A stretch of 64,000 nt of DNA from CAYORM01 sp964406375 (GTDB lineage Bacteria; Pseudomonadota; Alphaproteobacteria; DSM-16000; Inquilinaceae). A program made the position numbers and the translations under genes. The notes under the pieces are model-generated. The model saw only the letters and a program-made list of their open reading frames with translations. It made no database searches and had not been told where the DNA came from. The DNA is taken from contig CAYORM010000005.1 of the NCBI GenBank assembly GCA_964406375.1, forward strand, positions 21,102-85,101, in the 5' to 3' direction. Shown piece after piece: positions 61,617 to 64,000 of the stretch; position 1 is the first letter of the stretch; the number at the start of each line of letters is the position of its first letter.

Positions 61617-62540
61617 TCAGCTGCCGGCCGTCTCCTCCTCGGCATCCGGGACCGCCTGGGCCGAACCGGCGATGACCGGCACCGGGCCGGTCGGCTGCCG
61701 ATGCAGATGCGACAGCACGCGGATCACGGTCTCGCGCAGCTCCGAACGGTGGACCACCACGTCGACCATGCCGTGATCGAGCAGGTATTCGGCGCGCTGG
61801 AAGCCCTCGGGCAGGGATTCGCGGATCGTCTCCTCGATCACCCGGGTGCCGGCGAAACCGATCTGCGCGCCGCGCTCGGCGATGTGGACGTCACCGAGCA
61901 TGGCGAAGCTGGCCGTGACACCACCGGTTGTCGGATCGGTCAGCACCACGATATGCGGCAGCCCGGCCTCCTTCACCTGCTGCACCGCGATCACCGTCCG
62001 CGGGAGCTGCATCAGCGACAGGATGCCCTCCTGCATCCGGGCACCGCCCGAGGCTGGGACGGTGATCAGCGGCGCATTCTGCATGACCGCGAGCTTCGCC
62101 GCGGCGAGGACGCCCTCGCCCACCGCCATGCCCATCGAACCGGCGATGAAATTGAAGTCGAAGGCCGCGACCACGACATCGCGCCCGCCCATCGGCCCAT
62201 GCGCCACGACGATCGCGTCCTGGCGCCCCGTCTTGGTCTGGAATTCACGCAGCCGGTCGCTGTAACGCTTCTGGTCGCGGAACTTCAGCGGGTCGACCGG
62301 CACTTTCGGCAGTTCGATCGTCTCGAAGCGCCCGTCGTCGAACAGCATCTTCATGCGCCGCATCGGGTCGATGCGCATGTGATAGCCGCAATGCTGGCAG
62401 ACGAAGAGATTCGCCTCCAGATCGCGGTGGAAGAGCATCGCCTCGCATCTCTGGCATTTCGACCAGAGATTGTCGGGCGCCTCCGGCCGCGAGACGAGAG
62501 CGCGGATCTTCGGCCGGATGTAATTCGTCAACCAGTTCAT
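61617..62540 (-). CDS. accD: Acetyl-CoA carboxylase carboxyltransferase subunit beta
   Basis: The 307-residue subunit has the zinc ribbon (CQRC and CQHC near residues 29-51), the core with ARMQEGILSLMQ and MGGRDVVVAAFDFNFIAGS, and forms with AccA the carboxyltransferase that makes malonyl-CoA for fatty acid synthesis. The C-terminus ends in an acidic stretch (DAEEETAGS). It sits between trpA (67 bases upstream) and folC, as is typical. Confidence 0.97.
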   Translation of the reverse strand: MNWLTNYIRPKIRALVSRPEAPDNLWSKCQRCEAMLFHRDLEANLFVCQHCGYHMRIDPMRRMKMLFDDGRFETIELPKVPVDPLKFRDQKRYSDRLREFQTKTGRQDAIVVAHGPMGGRDVVVAAFDFNFIAGSMGMAVGEGVLAAAKLAVMQNAPLITVPASGGARMQEGILSLMQLPRTVIAVQQVKEAGLPHIVVLTDPTTGGVTASFAMLGDVHIAERGAQIGFAGTRVIEETIRESLPEGFQRAEYLLDHGMVDVVVHRSELRETVIRVLSHLHRQPTGPVPVIAGSAQAVPDAEEETAGS

Positions 62541-62607
62541 GGAGGGCCGTTCTCCGGCTTCGCGGACGGGACGTCAAGTCGCGGGGCGGGCGAACCGCTC
62601 CCGCGGG

Positions 62608-63432
62608 TCACCGCCGCGCCGCGCGGACCCCGGCCGCGAGCTGACGCACCAGCGCGAGCGGCGCCTCAATGGTCTGTGCCGTCACCCGGCCCTCGGCGTC
62701 CAGCGCCCCCGCGATCTCGCGGACGATCGCCGAGCCGACGACGACACCATCGGCCACCGCGGCGATGGTGCGGGCCTGCTCCGGCGTCCGGACACCGAAA
62801 CCGACCGCGATCGGAAGGGTGGTGTGGCGCTTCAGCCGCTCGACCGCCGTCGCCACCGCGCCGGTATCGACGGAGCCGGTGCCGGTGATGCCGGTGAGCG
62901 ACACGTAATAGACGAAGCCGGAGGTGTTGCGCAGCACCGCCGGCAGGCGCCGGTCATCGGTGGTCGGCGTGGCGAGCCGGATGAAGGCGAGCCCCGCGCC
63001 GAGCGCCGGCAGGCAGAACTCCTCATCCTCCTCCGGCGGCAGGTCGACGACGATCACCCCGTCGACCCCGGCCGCGACCGCATCGGCCGCGAAGCGTTCC
63101 GGACCGTAATTGTAGATCGGGTTGTAATAGCCCATCAGCACGAGCGGCGTCGCATCGTCCCGTTCGCGGAAGCGACGCACGAGATCGAGCGTGCCGCGCA
63201 GCGTCATGCCACCGGCGAGCGCCCGCAGCCCGGCTTCCTGGATCGCCGGGCCGTCAGCCATCGGATCGGTGAACGGCATGCCGATCTCGATCAGGTCGGC
63301 CCCCGCCCCCGGCAGCGCCGAGAGGATCTCGAAACTTGTCTGCGGGTCGGGATCACCGGCCATCACGAAGGTCACCAGCCCGGCCCGGCCCTCTTCCTTC
63401 AGGGCCGAAAAGCGCGCCTCGATCCGGCTCAT
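62608..63432 (-). CDS. trpA: Tryptophan synthase alpha chain
   Basis: TrpA (274 residues) cleaves indole-3-glycerol phosphate to indole and glyceraldehyde 3-phosphate. The catalytic Glu is in DLIEIGMPFTDPMADGP (which also holds the second catalytic Asp), and the phosphate-binding glycine loop GFGVRTPEQ is present. The ATG overlaps the stop codon of trpB by one base (TGATG), so both are coupled. It lies upstream of accD and folC. Confidence 0.97.
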   Translation of the reverse strand: MSRIEARFSALKEEGRAGLVTFVMAGDPDPQTSFEILSALPGAGADLIEIGMPFTDPMADGPAIQEAGLRALAGGMTLRGTLDLVRRFRERDDATPLVLMGYYNPIYNYGPERFAADAVAAGVDGVIVVDLPPEEDEEFCLPALGAGLAFIRLATPTTDDRRLPAVLRNTSGFVYYVSLTGITGTGSVDTGAVATAVERLKRHTTLPIAVGFGVRTPEQARTIAAVADGVVVGSAIVREIAGALDAEGRVTAQTIEAPLALVRQLAAGVRAARR

Positions 63433-64000
63433 CAGAGATCAACCCCCAGCGCCGCGGCCGCCGTGAAGATGTCCTTGTCGCCGCGGCCGCACATGTTCAT
63501 CACGATCAGGTGATCCTTCGGAAGGGTCGGAGCGAGGCGGATGACATGCGCCAGCGCGTGCGCCGGCTCCAGCGCCGGTATGATGCCCTCGAGCCGCGAG
63601 CACGTCCGGAAGGCGTCGAGCGCCTCGCGGTCGGTGGCCGAGACGTATTTCACCCGGCCGAGATCGTGCAGCCAGGCATGCTCCGGCCCGATTCCGGGAT
63701 AGTCGAGCCCGGCCGAGATCGAATGCGCTTCGGCGATCTGGCCGTCCTCGTCCTGGAGGAGGTAGGTCCGGTTGCCGTGCAGCACGCCCGGGGCGCCGCC
63801 GGTCAGCGAGGCGGCATGCTTGCCGGTCTCCAGCCCGTGTCCGGCCGCCTCGACGCCGTACATGCGCACGGAAGGCTCGTCCAGGAAGGGATGGAACAGG
63901 CCGATCGCGTTGGAGCCGCCGCCGATCGCCGCGACCAGCGTGTCGGGCAGCCGGCCTTCCAGCGCGGTGATCTGCTCGCGCACCTCTGTGCCGATCACCG
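63432..64000 (-). CDS. trpB: Tryptophan synthase beta chain, C-terminal part (gene runs off the window)
   Basis: The visible 189 residues form the C-terminal half of TrpB, which joins indole with serine using PLP. The PLP-phosphate loop GGGSNAIGLFHPF, SVRMYGVEAAGHGLETGKHAASL, DYPGIGPEHAWL and the monovalent-cation region of EAL..FRTCSRLEGIIPALEPAHAL are present. The start codon lies beyond the window end; the Met near 63998 is an internal codon. It overlaps trpA by one base. Confidence 0.96.
   Translation of the reverse strand, partial: VIGTEVREQITALEGRLPDTLVAAIGGGSNAIGLFHPFLDEPSVRMYGVEAAGHGLETGKHAASLTGGAPGVLHGNRTYLLQDEDGQIAEAHSISAGLDYPGIGPEHAWLHDLGRVKYVSATDREALDAFRTCSRLEGIIPALEPAHALAHVIRLAPTLPKDHLIVMNMCGRGDKDIFTAAAALGVDL

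Noticed and set aside
60012..62888. A 958-codon plus-strand frame across xseB, folC and accD
   Set aside because: Covers three well-supported minus-strand genes and has no recognisable domain.
63998..64000. Met codon near the window end as the trpB start
   Set aside because: The product would lack the N-terminal half of TrpB including the PLP lysine region; it is an internal residue of a gene cut by the window edge.

Overview
The window is very GC-rich, densely coding chromosomal DNA, most probably from an alphaproteobacterium of the Rhodospirillales type; the lineage is inferred from gene content, and I cannot name a genus. The clues are the trpB-trpA-accD-folC order, a helicase / S4 / 7Fe ferredoxin / CarD / RpoH block, an alphaproteobacterial 41-residue L36, several Tat-type signal peptides, and an EcfG-type (GGAAC-N16-CGTT) promoter. 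I see no rRNA, tRNA, CRISPR array, insertion sequence or prophage. The window is almost all core and metabolic genes.

Layout. 1-3344: soxR with two small unknown genes on the minus strand, divergent from an ABC exporter whose promoter carries a SoxR box. 3423-6146: lgt, a MidA/NDUFAF7-type methyltransferase and pgeF, tightly packed. 6151-11714 (minus): a CUT2 sugar-uptake operon made of a permease, a periplasmic binding protein, an RbsA-RbsC fusion and an SMP-30-type lactonase. 12010-17642: prs, a pair of methyltransferases (a non-pyrrolysine MttB and a homocysteine methyltransferase), a 29-residue lysine-rich peptide, and DUF952-pyrD. 17711-24353: ion transport (P-type ATPase, K+/H+-type antiporter), a small glycine-zipper lipoprotein under a probable EcfG promoter, and a lone MlaC. 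24364-31058 (minus): three related ~500-residue secreted proteins followed by htpG.

31223-36306 (plus): SUV3-like helicase, S4 protein, ferredoxin, CarD and a sigma-32 factor. 36334-43173: M48 protease with a nuclease-like protein, proline iminopeptidase, L36, two c-type cytochromes and a YcaQ-like DNA glycosylase. 43278-57518: a CpdB-like phosphoesterase, then a long minus-strand run of alpha-2-macroglobulin, glycosyltransferase, glycogen-debranching-like enzyme, penicillin-binding protein 1C and a ketopantoate reductase-like enzyme. 57707-64000: a small secreted protein, an EamA transporter, ispA, xseB, folC, accD, trpA and the 3' part of trpB, which runs off the end.

The most interesting observations are the SoxR-box/ABC exporter switch, the asymmetric fused sugar transporter, the trio of secreted paralogues with a shared C-terminal motif, the insertion of two glycan genes between the macroglobulin and PBP1C genes, and a repeated habit of convergent genes ending in a hairpin built over their stop codons. 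No wholly new defence or mobile system is visible.
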